In this document: in pieces, positions 45,955 through 56,546 of the stretch | Layout: each line of letters starts with the position of its first letter | How positions within the stretch are numbered: the first letter of the stretch is position 1 | Assembly (NCBI RefSeq): GCF_013337185.1 | Contig: NZ_SWDE01000001.1 | Coordinates: forward strand, 1,984,001 to 2,048,000 | DNA from: Serratia proteamaculans | GTDB lineage: Bacteria > Pseudomonadota > Gammaproteobacteria > Enterobacterales > Enterobacteriaceae | Reading direction: 5' to 3' | Length of the DNA: 64,000 nt | Notes under the pieces: model-generated | What the model saw: the letters and a program-made list of their open reading frames with translations, nothing else | What the model was told of the DNA's origin: nothing | Database searches by the model: none | Made by a program: the position numbers and the translations under genes

Positions 45955-47841
45955 TTACTGAGGTTGCTGCTGCTCAGCGGCACCCATGGTGATCTTGGCT
46001 TCTTTGCGCAGGCTGGCCAGCAGAGAGTCAAAGGACACGCCAGTCGCACCTTCTTCCATCTTGCTGACGAAAGTTTTCATTTCTTCTGCCGGCAAGGTGC
46101 CTGGTTTCACGGCATCCAGCGCAATCAGTACCACGTTGTCCTGACGGTCCTGCGACATGCCATAAACCGGCTTGCCTTCTTGCGGATGCGGCAGCGCGAA
46201 CACGCTCTGCACCAGTTGGCTGTCTTCCGGCGCACGTGCCATCTTCTGCACGCTGCCAAAGCTCAGGCCAGCAGCTTTCATCGCCTCGTCGCCCTTGCCC
46301 TGTTTCAGCTCAACCAGCAGCTTCTCGCCCTGCAGTTTGGCTTCCTGTTCCGCTTTGTTACGCTTGACCAGTTCTGCCACGCGATCTTTCACCTGGTCGA
46401 ACGGTTCAATGCCCTCTGGCTTGTGGCCAGACACGCGGATCACGAAGGCACGGTCGCCATCAACGGTGATCACGTCGGAGTTGCTGCCCGGAGAGCCGCC
46501 TTCACCAATCAGTGAACCGTCGAAAATCGACTGAATGACCGGTTTGAAGTTCAACGCTGCCGGGATGTTGTCGCGGGTAAACCAGTCAGTCTGCTGCGCT
46601 TTCACGCCTGCGGCCTCTTCGGCCGATGCCAGAGACTCGTTATCGCTGGTAGCCGCTTCACTCACCTTCTGCTGCAGCGCGTAATAAGCGTCTACCGCTT
46701 TTTCCTGCTTAACCTGCTTGGCGATAGCGTCACGCACTTCGCTCAACGGCTTCACTTTTTCCGGTTCAATGTCGTTCAGACGGATCACCAGATAGCCTAC
46801 TGAAGACTTCACGACGCCGGAAAGCTGGCCTTTTTCGGTCAGGTTGGCCTGCTTGAGTTCGTCTGCTGTGGTGTCCGGCTCCAGCCAGCCCAGTTCACCG
46901 CCGGTACGGCGTGAAATGATGTCGGTGGATTTGTCTTTCGCCAGGGTGGCGAAATCACCGCCCTTCTTCAGCTCATCGAGTACCGCGTTGGCTTCCGCCT
47001 CGGTTTTCAACTGGATCACGCTGTAGTTCTTGCGCTCAGGCTGGCCGTAGCTGCTTTTGTGCTGGTCGTAATAGGCGCTGATATCCGCGTCGGCTACCGT
47101 CACCTTGTCTTGCATAGCAGCGGCGTCCATTGGGATGTAGCTTACTTTGACCTGTTCTGGCGCAATAAAACTGTTCTTGTTCTGGCTGTAGTAGTCTTTC
47201 AGCTCGTCGTCGGTCACGGTCTGCTTGGCCTGCAACGCTTTCAGATCCAGCGTAGCCAGACGCACATCGCGCTGTTGCAGCACCAGTGCCGTCATATCCT
47301 GCGCTTCGGCAGGCAGAATGAAGCCCGATCCGCCAAAGGCCTGGATCACCTGCTGGTTAACCAGCTGCTGACGCATTGATTGTGCAAAGTTATCGGCGGT
47401 GTAACCCATACGGCTAATCAGATCGAGATATTTGGCGTTATCGAACTGGCCATCAGTCTGGAAGTAAGGCGCCTTGCGGATGGCGTCTTTTACCTGATCG
47501 TCGCTGACGCTCAGGCCTAATTTCTTGGCATATTGGTCCAGCAGCATGTTGTCGATCAACTGAGACAACGCCTGATGGCGCATCTGCTGCATATAACCTT
47601 CGTTGCCCGCCAGTGCAGAGAACTGGTCACCCAGCTGTTGCTGCATACGGCTGCGTTCGCTTTGGAAAGCCTGTTCCAGCTGAGCGCGCTCGATCACCTG
47701 ACCATTTACTTTCGCTGCATAATCGCCGGAACCGCCGATCAGGTAGTTACCCACCCCGGTCAAAATAAATGACAAGATGATCAGGGCCAGGATGATTTTG
47801 AGCACGACGTTATTAGCTGCCGCGCGTAAATTGTCCATCAT
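45955..47841 (-). CDS. ppiD: Periplasmic folding chaperone PpiD
   Basis: 628 residues. An N-terminal membrane anchor (VLKIILALIILSFILTGVG) leads into a SurA-like chaperone domain. A parvulin domain follows in the middle (about 265-360, including GGDFATLAKDKSTDIISRRT and GELGWLEP), then a C-terminal domain. It works at the periplasmic exit of the Sec translocon on emerging proteins. The start MMDNLRAAAN at 47841 matches E. coli PpiD; the longer frame upstream has no support. It sits downstream of hupB and lon. Confidence 0.95.
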   Translation of the reverse strand: MMDNLRAAANNVVLKIILALIILSFILTGVGNYLIGGSGDYAAKVNGQVIERAQLEQAFQSERSRMQQQLGDQFSALAGNEGYMQQMRHQALSQLIDNMLLDQYAKKLGLSVSDDQVKDAIRKAPYFQTDGQFDNAKYLDLISRMGYTADNFAQSMRQQLVNQQVIQAFGGSGFILPAEAQDMTALVLQQRDVRLATLDLKALQAKQTVTDDELKDYYSQNKNSFIAPEQVKVSYIPMDAAAMQDKVTVADADISAYYDQHKSSYGQPERKNYSVIQLKTEAEANAVLDELKKGGDFATLAKDKSTDIISRRTGGELGWLEPDTTADELKQANLTEKGQLSGVVKSSVGYLVIRLNDIEPEKVKPLSEVRDAIAKQVKQEKAVDAYYALQQKVSEAATSDNESLASAEEAAGVKAQQTDWFTRDNIPAALNFKPVIQSIFDGSLIGEGGSPGSNSDVITVDGDRAFVIRVSGHKPEGIEPFDQVKDRVAELVKRNKAEQEAKLQGEKLLVELKQGKGDEAMKAAGLSFGSVQKMARAPEDSQLVQSVFALPHPQEGKPVYGMSQDRQDNVVLIALDAVKPGTLPAEEMKTFVSKMEEGATGVSFDSLLASLRKEAKITMGAAEQQQPQ

Positions 47842-47919
47842 AGTGTGACAACACTCCGCTGTGATGTGGATTAAAAACACCCTTGCGCAGGCGCGTTCCC
47901 TGCGACAAAAATAAAAAAA

Positions 47920-47938
47920 GCGCATCAATCTGATGCGC
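47920..47938 (-). terminator. Terminator after hupB
   Basis: Perfect eight-bp stem GCGCATCA / TGATGCGC with a 3-nt loop. The reverse strand continues with a run of seven T. Confidence 0.85.
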
Positions 47939-48023
47939 CTTATATCTTACCTTACCAGCACCGTTGCGTCAGGTGATTGTTTATTACAAAGCCCTGTAAC
48001 GCTAAACGGTTAGACGCAAACAA

Positions 48024-48296
48024 TCAGTTTACTGCGTCTTTCAGCGCTTTCCCTGCACGGAAGGCCGGAACTTTGGCTGCCGCGATTTTGATCTCTTTAC
48101 CGGTTTGCGGGTTACGACCGGTACGGGCCGAACGTTCACGCACGGTGAAGGAACCGAAACCCACCAGGGCCACGTCATCCCCTTCCTTCAAGGAATCAGT
48201 AACGGATGCAATCACTGCATCTAAAGCACGTCCAGCTGCCGCTTTGGAAATATCAGCACCTGCGGCAATTTTGTCGATCAGTTGTGACTTATTCAC
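48024..48296 (-). CDS. hupB: Nucleoid protein HU, beta subunit
   Basis: 90-residue DNA-bending protein, almost identical to E. coli HU-beta. It starts [20 protein letters not shown] and has the DNA-binding arm with [12 protein letters not shown] and the C-terminus KALKDAVN. Translation begins at GTG (48296), eight bases after GAGGGG, the same start codon type as E. coli hupB. A good sigma-70 promoter is seen upstream. It lies between lon and ppiD. Confidence 0.97.
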   Translation of the reverse strand: MNKSQLIDKIAAGADISKAAAGRALDAVIASVTDSLKEGDDVALVGFGSFTVRERSARTGRNPQTGKEIKIAAAKVPAFRAGKALKDAVN

Positions 48297-48361
48297 TCTA
48301 TCATCCCCTCTAGAATTCAAACGTCGCACCGAAAAATCCCTACGGTTGCGACAGCGCAGCT

Positions 48362-48390
48362 GTTATATCAATCCCATCGTGCCTTGGCAA
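48362..48390 (-). promoter_or_regulatory. Sigma-70 promoter of hupB
   Basis: Reverse strand TTGCCA (48385-48390), 17-base spacer, TATAAC (48362-48367). The start is expected near 48355, about 60 bases before the GTG. Confidence 0.65.
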
Positions 48391-48452
48391 GCCACCGAAA
48401 GCGTGACAAAACGCGGGCCGACAGCTGTCTAACTTAGCGGTACAAAAAAAGA

Positions 48453-48478
48453 CTGGCAAGTCCGAAATGACTTGCCAG
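48453..48478 (-). terminator. Terminator after lon
   Basis: Perfect ten-bp stem CTGGCAAGTC / GACTTGCCAG with a 6-nt loop. The reverse strand continues TCTTTTTTTG. Confidence 0.9.
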
Positions 48479-48512
48479 CATAAGTTTTATCAATGGTTTT
48501 TGCGATACATCA

Positions 48513-50867
48513 CTATTTTGCCGCTACCGGCAGTGCGCCGAAGGCCGGATTGAGCAACGCAAGGTCCAAAACTTCATCAATTCGTTGCACCGGGTGAATA
48601 TCCAGATCGGCGATAACATTGGCCGGGATCTCTTCCAGATCGCGCTTATTCTCATAAGGGATCAGCACGGTTTTGATGCCGCCGCGATGTGCTGCCAGCA
48701 GTTTCTCTTTCAGGCCACCAATCGGCAGAACCTGACCACGCAGCGTGATCTCGCCGGTCATCGCCACATCGGCGCGAACCGGGTTGCCCGTCAGACAGGA
48801 AACCAGCGCGGTACACATCGCAATACCGGCGCTTGGGCCATCTTTCGGTGTAGCGCCTTCCGGCACGTGTACGTGGATGTCGCGCTTCTCGTAAAAATCA
48901 GGGTTAATCCCCAATTTATCCGCACGCGCACGCACCACGGTCAGTGCTGCCTGGATAGATTCCTGCATCACTTCACCGAGCGAGCCGGTGTAGGTCAGCT
49001 TACCTTTACCCGGTACGCAGGCGGTTTCAATGGTCAGCAGATCGCCACCCACTTCCGTCCACGCCAGGCCAGTAACTTCACCCACACGGTTTTCGGTATC
49101 CGCACGGCCGTAGTCAACGCGCTGCACACCCAGGTAATCCTTCAGGTTGTCGCCGTTGATCTCGATATGCTTGATCTTCTTGTCCATCAGCAGCGTTTTC
49201 ACCGCTTTACGGCACAGCTTGGAGATTTCACGCTCCAGGCTACGTACCCCAGCCTCACGGGTGTAGAAGCGGATAATGCCGGTAATGGCGCTGTCGTCGA
49301 CCGTCAACTCACCTTTTTTCAGGGCGTTACGCTCAAGCTGCTTCGGCAACAGATGCTGCTTGGCAATATTGAGTTTCTCGTCCTCGGTATAGCCGGACAG
49401 ACGGATCACTTCCATACGATCCAGCAACGGCGCAGGAATGTTCATCGAGTTCGAGGTTGCCACGAACATCACGTCGGACAGATCGTAATCCACTTCCAGA
49501 TAGTGATCGTTAAACGCCACGTTCTGTTCCGGATCCAGCACCTCAAGCAGTGCAGAAGCCGGATCGCCACGCATGTCGGAAGACATCTTGTCGATCTCAT
49601 CGAGCAGGAACAGTGGGTTTTTCACCCCAACCTTGGCCATTTTCTGGATCAGTTTGCCCGGCATTGAGCCGATATAGGTACGACGGTGACCGCGGATTTC
49701 CGCTTCGTCACGCACGCCACCCAACGCCATACGCACATACTGACGGCCGGTCGCTTTAGCGATCGACTGACCCAACGAGGTTTTACCCACGCCAGGAGGC
49801 CCTACCAGGCACAGGATCGGCCCTTTGATTTTGCTTACGCGGCTCTGTACTGCGAGATACTCAAGGATACGGTCTTTGACGCGCTCCAGGCCGTAGTGAT
49901 CGATATCGAGCACTTCCTGCGCCTTGAGCAGGTCTTTTTTAACCTTGCTGCGCGCATTCCACGGCACCTGCAGCATCCAATCGATGTAGCCGCGCACCAC
50001 GGTGGCTTCCGCAGACATTGGCGACATCATTTTCAGCTTTTGCAGTTCCGCTTCGGTTTTTTCACGCGCGTCTTTCGGCATTTTCGCCGCTTCGATCTTG
50101 CGTTTCAGCGCTTCATGTTCGTCCGGCGCATCGTCCATCTCGCCCAGTTCTTTCTGAATCGCCTTCATCTGCTCATTCAGATAGTACTCGCGCTGACTTT
50201 TTTCCATCTGTTTTTTGACGCGATTACGGATGCGTTTCTCAACCTGCAGCAGGTCGATTTCCGATTCCATCATCGCCATCAGGTATTCAAGACGCTCGGT
50301 GATATCGAACATCTCCAGTACCGACTGCTTGTCGCTCAACTTCAGCGGCATGTGCGCGGCGATGGTATCCGCCAGGCGCGCAGCATCGTCGATGCTGTTC
50401 AATGACGTCAGCACCTCCGGTGGAATTTTCTTGTTCAGTTTGATGTAGCCTTCAAACTGATTGATTGCAGTGCGTACCAGCACTTCTTGTTCACGCTCGT
50501 CAATCGCGGGTGACTCAAGATATTCTGCCTGGGCAGCAAAATGCTCGCCGCTGTCGGAAAGCGTAGTAATACGCGCCCGCTGCAGGCCTTCGACCAGTAC
50601 TTTTACCGTGCCATCAGGCAATTTCAGCATTTGCAGGATCGACGCTACCGTGCCGACTGAGAACAAATCATTAATGCCAGGTTCATCCGTCGAGGCCTCT
50701 TTCTGTGCCACCAGCATGATCTTTTTATCATGATCCATTGCTGCTTCGAGGCACCGAATTGATTTTTCCCGGCCAACAAATAACGGGATCACCATGTGCG
50801 GATAAACCACCACGTCGCGCAACGGCAAGACGGGGATTTCTATGCGTTCGGAACGCTCAGGGTTCAT
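48513..50867 (-). CDS. lon: ATP-dependent protease Lon
   Basis: 784 residues, the same length as E. coli Lon. It has an N-terminal substrate domain ([20 protein letters not shown]), an AAA+ module (Walker [10 protein letters not shown] near residue 356, Walker [13 protein letters not shown]) and a C-terminal serine protease. The catalytic Ser is in [12 protein letters not shown] (about 679) and the Lys in [10 protein letters not shown] (about 722). It degrades misfolded and regulatory proteins such as SulA and RcsA. A heat-shock promoter precedes it, and the ribosome site AAGAGAGAG resembles that of E. coli. Confidence 0.98.
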   Translation of the reverse strand: MNPERSERIEIPVLPLRDVVVYPHMVIPLFVGREKSIRCLEAAMDHDKKIMLVAQKEASTDEPGINDLFSVGTVASILQMLKLPDGTVKVLVEGLQRARITTLSDSGEHFAAQAEYLESPAIDEREQEVLVRTAINQFEGYIKLNKKIPPEVLTSLNSIDDAARLADTIAAHMPLKLSDKQSVLEMFDITERLEYLMAMMESEIDLLQVEKRIRNRVKKQMEKSQREYYLNEQMKAIQKELGEMDDAPDEHEALKRKIEAAKMPKDAREKTEAELQKLKMMSPMSAEATVVRGYIDWMLQVPWNARSKVKKDLLKAQEVLDIDHYGLERVKDRILEYLAVQSRVSKIKGPILCLVGPPGVGKTSLGQSIAKATGRQYVRMALGGVRDEAEIRGHRRTYIGSMPGKLIQKMAKVGVKNPLFLLDEIDKMSSDMRGDPASALLEVLDPEQNVAFNDHYLEVDYDLSDVMFVATSNSMNIPAPLLDRMEVIRLSGYTEDEKLNIAKQHLLPKQLERNALKKGELTVDDSAITGIIRFYTREAGVRSLEREISKLCRKAVKTLLMDKKIKHIEINGDNLKDYLGVQRVDYGRADTENRVGEVTGLAWTEVGGDLLTIETACVPGKGKLTYTGSLGEVMQESIQAALTVVRARADKLGINPDFYEKRDIHVHVPEGATPKDGPSAGIAMCTALVSCLTGNPVRADVAMTGEITLRGQVLPIGGLKEKLLAAHRGGIKTVLIPYENKRDLEEIPANVIADLDIHPVQRIDEVLDLALLNPAFGALPVAAK

Positions 50868-50959
50868 AGAGCTCTCTCTTAAGTTTAACTTCCGCCAGGT
50901 TGAGGGGGAATCTCATGAGACGCAAGCATCAAACGTTTCATAAAATCTGGTTAATGAGT

Positions 50960-50987
50960 ATATGGGGATGAATCTCTTACATTCAAC
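50960..50987 (-). promoter_or_regulatory. Sigma-32 heat-shock promoter of lon
   Basis: Reverse strand GTTGAA (50982-50987), 14-base spacer, CCCCATAT (50960-50967). The same elements occur before lon in E. coli. Together they fit the sigma-32 consensus CTTGAA-N13-17-CCCCATNT. Confidence 0.85.
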
Positions 50988-51006
50988 GTCAAGAATGCAG
51001 GAAATA

Positions 51007-51033
51007 AAAATGGGGGATAAAATCCCCCATTTT
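51007..51033 (-). terminator. Terminator after clpX
   Basis: Perfect 12-bp stem AAAATGGGGGAT / ATCCCCCATTTT with loop AAA. The reverse strand continues TATTTCC. Confidence 0.88.
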
Positions 51034-51062
51034 GACATTAACTTTCTGGTTTGACTGGCTAA

Positions 51063-52334
51063 TTATTCGCCTGAAGCCTGTGCTTCCGGTTTGCCGTAAA
51101 TCAGCAGCGGTTTGGACTGACCGGCGATGACCGACTCGTCGATCACCACTTTGTCGACGCTTTCCATTGAAGGCAGGTCATACATGGTGTCCAGCAGCGC
51201 GGCTTCCACGATAGAACGCAAGCCACGTGCACCGGTTTTACGTTTCATCGCCTTTCTGGCGATGGCGTTCAGTGCTTCTTCACGGAACTCCAGCTCCACA
51301 CCTTCCAGATTGAACAATGCCTGATACTGTTTGGTCAGGGCATTTTTCGGCTCTTTCAGGATCTGGATCAGCGCATCTTCGCTCAGCTCACTCAGCGTGG
51401 CCACGACCGGCAGACGGCCGATGAACTCAGGGATCAGGCCAAACTTGATCAGATCTTCCGGTTCCGCCTGCAGCAGCAGTTCGCCTTCGGTCGCTTTCTC
51501 AGCCTCACCCTTCACGGTTGCGCCAAAACCAATACCGGAACCGGTATTAACGCGCTGACCGATCACTTTATCCAGGCCGGCAAATGCTCCGCCACAGATA
51601 AACAGGATTTTCGAGGTATCAACCTGCAGGAATTCCTGCTGCGGATGCTTACGGCCACCCTGAGGGGGAACGGCAGCAATAGTGCCTTCGATCAGCTTCA
51701 ACAGCGCCTGCTGCACGCCTTCACCCGAAACGTCGCGGGTAATGGACGGGTTGTCTGACTTACGAGAAATCTTATCGATTTCATCGATGTAGACGATGCC
51801 GCGCTGGGCTTTCTGCACGTCGTAGTCACATTTCTGCAGCAGCTTCTGGATAATATTCTCCACGTCCTCACCCACATAACCTGCTTCGGTCAGCGTGGTG
51901 GCATCGGCCATGGTGAAAGGTACATCCAGGAAGCGTGCCAGCGTTTCCGCCAGCAAGGTTTTACCGCTACCGGTAGGACCAATCAGCAGAATGTTGCTTT
52001 TGCCCAACTCGATACCGTTGCTGGTATCGCCGTTGCGCAGGCGTTTGTAGTGGTTATACACCGCTACCGCCAGCACTTTCTTCGCCGGTTCCTGACCGAT
52101 GACGTAGTCATCCAGGTGGTGGCGGATCTCGTGCGGCGTCGGCAGCGCGCTGCGCTCACGATGCGGTGAAACTTCTTTAATCTCTTCGCGAATAATGTCG
52201 TTACACAGGTCAACACATTCATCGCAGATATACACTGACGGACCGGCAATCAGCTTACGCACTTCATGCTGGCTTTTGCCGCAGAAAGAGCAGTACAGCA
52301 GCTTTCCTGAACCGTCTTTGCGCTTATCTGTCAT
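51063..52334 (-). CDS. clpX: ClpXP unfoldase subunit ClpX
   Basis: 423 residues. It is an AAA+ hexamer that unfolds tagged substrates and feeds them to ClpP. The N-terminal zinc domain has four cysteines ([11 protein letters not shown] then CDECVDLC). Walker A is [12 protein letters not shown], Walker [11 protein letters not shown] and pore RKH is GGRKHP. The IGF loop that docks on ClpP is [10 protein letters not shown]. It is immediately downstream of clpP and shares its heat-shock transcription. Confidence 0.98.
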   Translation of the reverse strand: MTDKRKDGSGKLLYCSFCGKSQHEVRKLIAGPSVYICDECVDLCNDIIREEIKEVSPHRERSALPTPHEIRHHLDDYVIGQEPAKKVLAVAVYNHYKRLRNGDTSNGIELGKSNILLIGPTGSGKTLLAETLARFLDVPFTMADATTLTEAGYVGEDVENIIQKLLQKCDYDVQKAQRGIVYIDEIDKISRKSDNPSITRDVSGEGVQQALLKLIEGTIAAVPPQGGRKHPQQEFLQVDTSKILFICGGAFAGLDKVIGQRVNTGSGIGFGATVKGEAEKATEGELLLQAEPEDLIKFGLIPEFIGRLPVVATLSELSEDALIQILKEPKNALTKQYQALFNLEGVELEFREEALNAIARKAMKRKTGARGLRSIVEAALLDTMYDLPSMESVDKVVIDESVIAGQSKPLLIYGKPEAQASGE

Positions 52335-52496
52335 CAGTAAACCTCTTCTTTAGTCTTTGTCCCGCAGGAAAATCACGGCGGCCGTGCGCCCCGAATTCAT
52401 ACCGGGAATGCCGATAATGCTCACCAGAGCGAGCCACGCCCGCTCTGATTACTATAGTCTATCGGCTCGCACAATTACCTCGCCAGCCGCGTGGTG

Positions 52497-53120
52497 TTAC
52501 TTGCGGTGCGTCAGAATGCCGTCAACCAGACCGTATTCTACCGCTTCTTCCGCGGTCATAAAGCGATCGCGCTCGGTATCGCGTTCGATCTGCTCCAGTG
52601 TCTGGCCGGTGTGTTCTGCCATCAACTCATTCATACGCGCCTTCACCTTCAGGATTTCACGCGCATGGATTTCGATATCCGTCGCCTGGCCCTGATAGCC
52701 GCCCAGCGGCTGGTGGATCATCACGCGTGAATTCGGCAGACAGAAACGTTTGCCCTTGGCACCCGCAGTCAGCAGGAAGGAGCCCATCGAGCACGCCTGG
52801 CCCATACAAATGGTGCTGACGTCCGGCTTGATGAACTTCATGGTGTCATAGATTGACATGCCTGCGGTGATCACGCCACCCGGGGAGTTGATGTAGAGGA
52901 AAATGTCTTTTTCCGGGCTTTCTGCTTCGAGGAACAGCATCTGCGCCACAATCAGGTTGGCCATGTGATCTTCGACCTGGCCGGTCAGGAAAATAATGCG
53001 CTCTTTCAGCAGGCGGGAATAGATGTCGTAAGAACGCTCCCCGCGTGAAGTCTGCTCTACCACCATCGGCACCAGGGCCATGTTAGGTGCAAATTGATCT
53101 CGTTCGCCACTGTATGACAT
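52497..53120 (-). CDS. clpP: ClpP protease subunit
   Basis: 207 residues, the same length as in E. coli. It includes a 14-residue propeptide ([14 protein letters not shown]) before mature ALVPMVVEQ. The catalytic triad is Ser in [13 protein letters not shown] (about 111), His in VMIHQPLGG (about 136) and Asp in [10 protein letters not shown] (about 185). Fourteen subunits form the proteolytic chamber. AGGAG lies seven to eight bases before the ATG. clpX follows in the same direction. Confidence 0.98.
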   Translation of the reverse strand: MSYSGERDQFAPNMALVPMVVEQTSRGERSYDIYSRLLKERIIFLTGQVEDHMANLIVAQMLFLEAESPEKDIFLYINSPGGVITAGMSIYDTMKFIKPDVSTICMGQACSMGSFLLTAGAKGKRFCLPNSRVMIHQPLGGYQGQATDIEIHAREILKVKARMNELMAEHTGQTLEQIERDTERDRFMTAEEAVEYGLVDGILTHRK

Positions 53121-53306
53121 TACCGTCTCCTAATAGAAATAGCCTTGGCGGCCAGGGTTACACCCTATTACACCGATTCTACTTGAGAACGGTCATGATG
53201 ACTATGCTCAAGCATTCGACCCACGCCACACGTACCCGACGGTTTTTCTTTATCCCGCGCACTCTGCCACGCACTCTGGCAAATAGCCTATATATGTACA
53301 TTTTAC

Positions 53307-53334
53307 AGATTGGGGCCACAGTCAAAATTTCAAG
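53307..53334 (-). promoter_or_regulatory. Sigma-32 heat-shock promoter of clpP-clpX
   Basis: Reverse strand CTTGAAA (53328-53334), 12-base spacer, CCCCAATCT (53307-53315). It leaves a leader of about 180 bases. That leader contains a near-perfect 12-bp direct repeat (CGCACTCTGCCA / CGCACTCTGGCA, 53258-53281). Confidence 0.72.
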
Positions 53335-53479
53335 CCCGGCAGCGTATTTTTAGCGATTATCCTGCACACCCTGTGCTGCAGGTGATAACCATCATGCCAG
53401 ACTGTGCCAAGACCAACAGTGTAAATATAGTGCATATTGTCACGCTTAACCTGAGATTAATCAGCAACGTGGCAAAAAG

Positions 53480-53510
53480 AAAAGCCCGCAACCGAAGGTT
53501 ACGGGCTTTT
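53480..53510 (-). terminator. Terminator after tig
   Basis: Fourteen-bp stem AAAAGCCCGCAACC / GGTTACGGGCTTTT with one mismatch and a GAA loop. T runs occur on both flanks, so it may stop transcription from either side. Confidence 0.88.
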
Positions 53511-53518
53511 TTTACGCC

Positions 53519-53558
53519 AGGGCCGGCAAGCCGGCCCTGAGAGCGCAACAAGTTGCGC
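53519..53558. repeat. Two adjacent perfect hairpins in the tig 3' region
   Basis: AGGGCCGGC-AA-GCCGGCCCT (53519-53538) and GCGCAAC-AA-GTTGCGC (53543-53558) lie side by side between the tig stop codon and its terminator. Each has only a two-base centre. They may stabilise the mRNA 3' end or form cruciforms. Confidence 0.6.
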
Positions 53559-53573
53559 CCTGGCGTACAGACA

Positions 53574-54878
53574 TTACGCCTGTTGAGTCTGGTTCATCAG
53601 CTCGCTGAAGGTAGTGGCTTTCTCAGTCACTTTCGCTTTTGCCAGCAGGGCTTCAACCGCTTGTTCTTCCAGAGCAACGTTGCGCATGTTGTTCATCAGC
53701 TCTTTGTTTTTGCTGTAGAACTCAACAACTTCACTTGGATCTTCGTACGCGGAAGCCATTTCTTCGATCAGCGTTTTAACGCGATCTTCGTCAGCTTTCA
53801 GATCGTTGGTGCTGATCACTTCGCCCAGCAGCAGACCGACAACTACGCGACGCTTGGCCTGCTCTTCGAACAGTTCGCGTGGCAGTTCCAGCGCTTGCTT
53901 CTCGTTGCCGCCGAAACGCTGTGCAGCCTGACGGCGCAGAACGTCAACTTCGCCGTCGATCAGCGCAGCAGGAACGTCGATTTCGTTAGCGCTGACCAGG
54001 CCGTCGATTGCCTGAGTCTTGATGCGGTTACGCACTGCGCCTTTCAGCTCGCGCTCCATGTTTTTACGCACTTCAGCACGCAGGCCTTCGGTAGAACCAT
54101 CAGCCACGCCGAAACGTTTGATGAACTCTTCAGTCAGCTCTGGCAGTTCACGCTCTTCTACTTTCTTCAGAACGATGTCGAACTTGGCCGCTTTGCCCTT
54201 CAGATTTTCAGCGTGATAATCTTCTGGGAAATTAACGTCGATGGCGAATTCTTCACCGGCTTTATGACCGACCAGACCTTCTTCGAAGCCTGGGATCATG
54301 CGGCCCTGGCCCATGGCCAGTACGAAATCAGAGGCTTTGCCGCCTTCGAATTCTTCACCGTCGATAGAACCAGAGAAGTCAACGGTCACACGGTCTTCAG
54401 CCTGAGCTGCGCGATCGGTCTCTTTCCAGGTCGCCTGCTGCTTGCGCAGGGTGTCCAGCATGGTGTCAACGTCAGCGTCGTTAACTTCAACTACCGGCTT
54501 CTCAACTTCGATGCCGTCCAGGCCTTTCAGCTCAACTTCCGGATACACTTCGAACTCAACGGCGAAAGTGAAATCTTCACCTTCTTTGTACTCGCCCGGC
54601 ACGTAGTTTGGCGCGCCAGCCGGATTGATCTTTTCTTTGATGATCGCATCAACGAAGCTGCGTTGCATCGCATCGCCCAGTACGTCTTGACGAACGGACG
54701 CGCCATAACGTTGCTCAACGATGTTCATTGGTACATGGCCTTTACGGAAGCCATCTATACGAACGCTTTTTGCAGCGTTGATCAGCTCTTTTTTAATAGC
54801 CTGCTTGATTGTATCAGCGGGTACAGTAATAGAGAGACGGCGCCCAAGGCCTTGAGTGGTTTCTACTGAAACTTGCAT
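53574..54878 (-). CDS. tig: Trigger factor
   Basis: 434-residue ribosome-bound chaperone and prolyl isomerase. The N-terminal ribosome-binding domain has the GFRKGHVP signature loop (about residue 43). The FKBP-type domain spans about 150-245 ([20 protein letters not shown]), and the C-terminal helical arms hold client chains. It is two residues longer than E. coli Tig (432) and ends MNQTQQA. It lies next to clpP, as in E. coli. Confidence 0.97.
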   Translation of the reverse strand: MQVSVETTQGLGRRLSITVPADTIKQAIKKELINAAKSVRIDGFRKGHVPMNIVEQRYGASVRQDVLGDAMQRSFVDAIIKEKINPAGAPNYVPGEYKEGEDFTFAVEFEVYPEVELKGLDGIEVEKPVVEVNDADVDTMLDTLRKQQATWKETDRAAQAEDRVTVDFSGSIDGEEFEGGKASDFVLAMGQGRMIPGFEEGLVGHKAGEEFAIDVNFPEDYHAENLKGKAAKFDIVLKKVEERELPELTEEFIKRFGVADGSTEGLRAEVRKNMERELKGAVRNRIKTQAIDGLVSANEIDVPAALIDGEVDVLRRQAAQRFGGNEKQALELPRELFEEQAKRRVVVGLLLGEVISTNDLKADEDRVKTLIEEMASAYEDPSEVVEFYSKNKELMNNMRNVALEEQAVEALLAKAKVTEKATTFSELMNQTQQA

Positions 54879-55244
54879 CTTGTTACCTCAAAAAAATCAC
54901 AGTGCTCGGTCAACTCCGTTCGAAGAACCAGGACGGCTACATTACAGAACCGAGTTTCCTGATGACAGAAGTGTCCCGAAACCATTCCGGAAAAATAAGA
55001 CGCGACATTATAGCGGCGCAAGCGGAGCGAGTCGAGGAAAGCAAGGCAGCGGCGGCGCGCTAAAACTCACACTTTTGCCGATTTGATCGCCAAAAGGCCG
55101 CCGAAGCCGACCCGGCCTTGGCTGCATTGCGCATCGGCTGTGTCGTCGTCAAAAACAGAAACGGCCCGCAGGCCGTTCCAAAATTCGTCTGTAGTAATAC
55201 CCCAAATCGTGGTCAAAGTTCCACTGATACCGCAAATTTAGCCG
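54879..55244. other. tig upstream region
   Basis: 365 bp between bolA and tig, both leftward. A TATAAT -10 for tig lies at 55007-55012 on the reverse strand, with only a weak -35 (TCGACT-like). The bolA terminator is at 55160-55177. No further gene was seen. Confidence 0.5.
55160..55177 (-). terminator. Terminator after bolA
   Basis: Perfect seven-bp stem AACGGCC / GGCCGTT with loop CGCA. The reverse strand continues TCTGTTTTTG. Confidence 0.75.
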
Positions 55245-55559
55245 TCAGGCCAAGGTTCCGGCCCCACGACAAGGGGGGGAAGCCGGCACGGTATCCTGCA
55301 GCCCTTCCCACTCTTTCAGGGTATAAGTGTGCAACGCCAGCGCATGTACACCATCGGATAACTCTTCCGACAGGACGCCGTAAATCGAGCGATGCCGCGT
55401 CAGGAAACGTTCGCCGACGAAGCGATCGCTGACCAACACCACCTTGAAATGACTTTCTGAACCCGCCGGAACGTTATGACGATAGCTTTCATCAACGACT
55501 TCCAGATACGCGGGCTCAAATGCCGCCCTTAACTTTGCTTCTATTTGCTCGCGAATCAT
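55245..55559 (-). CDS. bolA: BolA morphogene regulator
   Basis: 104-residue BolA-family protein. With monothiol glutaredoxin it binds an iron-sulfur cluster, and it also acts as a transcription factor for cell shape and biofilm on entry to stationary phase. The KH-like fold is seen in [32 protein letters not shown] and [13 protein letters not shown], with the conserved cluster-ligand His in [15 protein letters not shown] lies before the ATG. It sits between tig and yajG in opposite orientation to yajG. Confidence 0.96.
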   Translation of the reverse strand: MIREQIEAKLRAAFEPAYLEVVDESYRHNVPAGSESHFKVVLVSDRFVGERFLTRHRSIYGVLSEELSDGVHALALHTYTLKEWEGLQDTVPASPPCRGAGTLA

Positions 55560-55914
55560 AGGATCTCCTTACTACACCGGCAGAGGACCGCCCCCATCTA
55601 TTTCAATATTAGCCTCTTTCTCCCCTTTTAGACCATTGCGCAGGTAAATTTCTCTTCTTTGCGGACAAAAAACGGCCAACATCCGCCGCCGCTTGAGGTT
55701 TTTCTGATTGAGACGGCCAAAAAAGCATGTTTTTATCAACGGCAGGTAAAAATTTGTCACTCCGGTGCGTTCTGCGCTTCCTCCGGCTGGCGGCGATGCT
55801 ATGATGTCGACAATTTGTTGTTGGCTATCCCGCTCTGATTATTACAGAAAGCCTGCCCAAACCAGCCTCGCTATATTGGGCAGCTTAAAATCCATCGAGA
55901 ATGAGACAGTAACT
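55560..55914. other. Divergent bolA-yajG control region
   Basis: 355 bp with promoters for both genes; none could be assigned with confidence. In the yajG leader an 8-bp inverted repeat, CTGCCCAA (55853-55860) / TTGGGCAG (55876-55883), could form a hairpin 32 bases before the ATG. Confidence 0.45.
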
Positions 55915-56493
55915 ATGTTGAAAAAACTTTGCCTTCCACTGTTGGCCGCACTGATGCTGGCCGGCTGTGCTACCAGCAGCAACACCCTGAACGTGACCCC
56001 GAAAATCGTACTGCCGCAGCAGGATCCGACTCTGCAAGGCGTCACCATCAGCATTAACGGCGCGGATCAGCGCAAAGATCAGGCTCTGGCGAAGGTCAAC
56101 CGCGACGGCCAGCTGGTAACGCTGACGCCATCACGCGATCTGCGTTTCTTACTGCAAGAAGTGCTGGAGAAACAAATGGGCGCGCGCGGCTATATGATCG
56201 GTGCCGACGGTGCCGTTGATCTGCAAATCGTGGTGAATAACCTGTACGCAGACGTCTCCGAAGGCAACCTGCGCTACAACATCACCACCAAGGCCGATAT
56301 CTCAATCATCGCTCAGGCGAAAAACGGCAACAAGCAGGTGAAAAACTACCGCTCAACTTATAACGTCCAGGGCGCCTTCACGGCAACCAACGATAAAATC
56401 ACTAACGCGGTCAATAGCGTGTTGGGTGACGTTATTGCCGATATGGCGCAGGACACCAGCGTCAACGACTTTATCAAGCAAAACGCGCGTTAA
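55915..56493 (+). CDS. yajG: YajG lipoprotein
   Basis: 192 residues from the ATG at 55915, equal to E. coli YajG. The lipoprotein signal is MLKKLCLPLLAALMLAGC with lipobox LAGC. The mature domain contains LQIVVNNLYADVSEGNLRYN and NAVNSVLGDVIADMAQD. Position before ampG is conserved, and in E. coli the two share a transcript. An in-frame extension upstream has no ribosome site. The function of YajG is not established. Confidence 0.94.
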   Translation: MLKKLCLPLLAALMLAGCATSSNTLNVTPKIVLPQQDPTLQGVTISINGADQRKDQALAKVNRDGQLVTLTPSRDLRFLLQEVLEKQMGARGYMIGADGAVDLQIVVNNLYADVSEGNLRYNITTKADISIIAQAKNGNKQVKNYRSTYNVQGAFTATNDKITNAVNSVLGDVIADMAQDTSVNDFIKQNAR

Positions 56494-56546
56494 TCCGCGA
56501 ACGCCTTGCACCGCCCGGATAGTCGGGCGGTGCAGACAGGGAACTC

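Noticed and set aside
53553-54869. Open frame of 438 codons antisense to tig
   Set aside because: Exact shadow of the well-conserved trigger factor gene with an Ala/Phe/Gln-rich product and no start signals.
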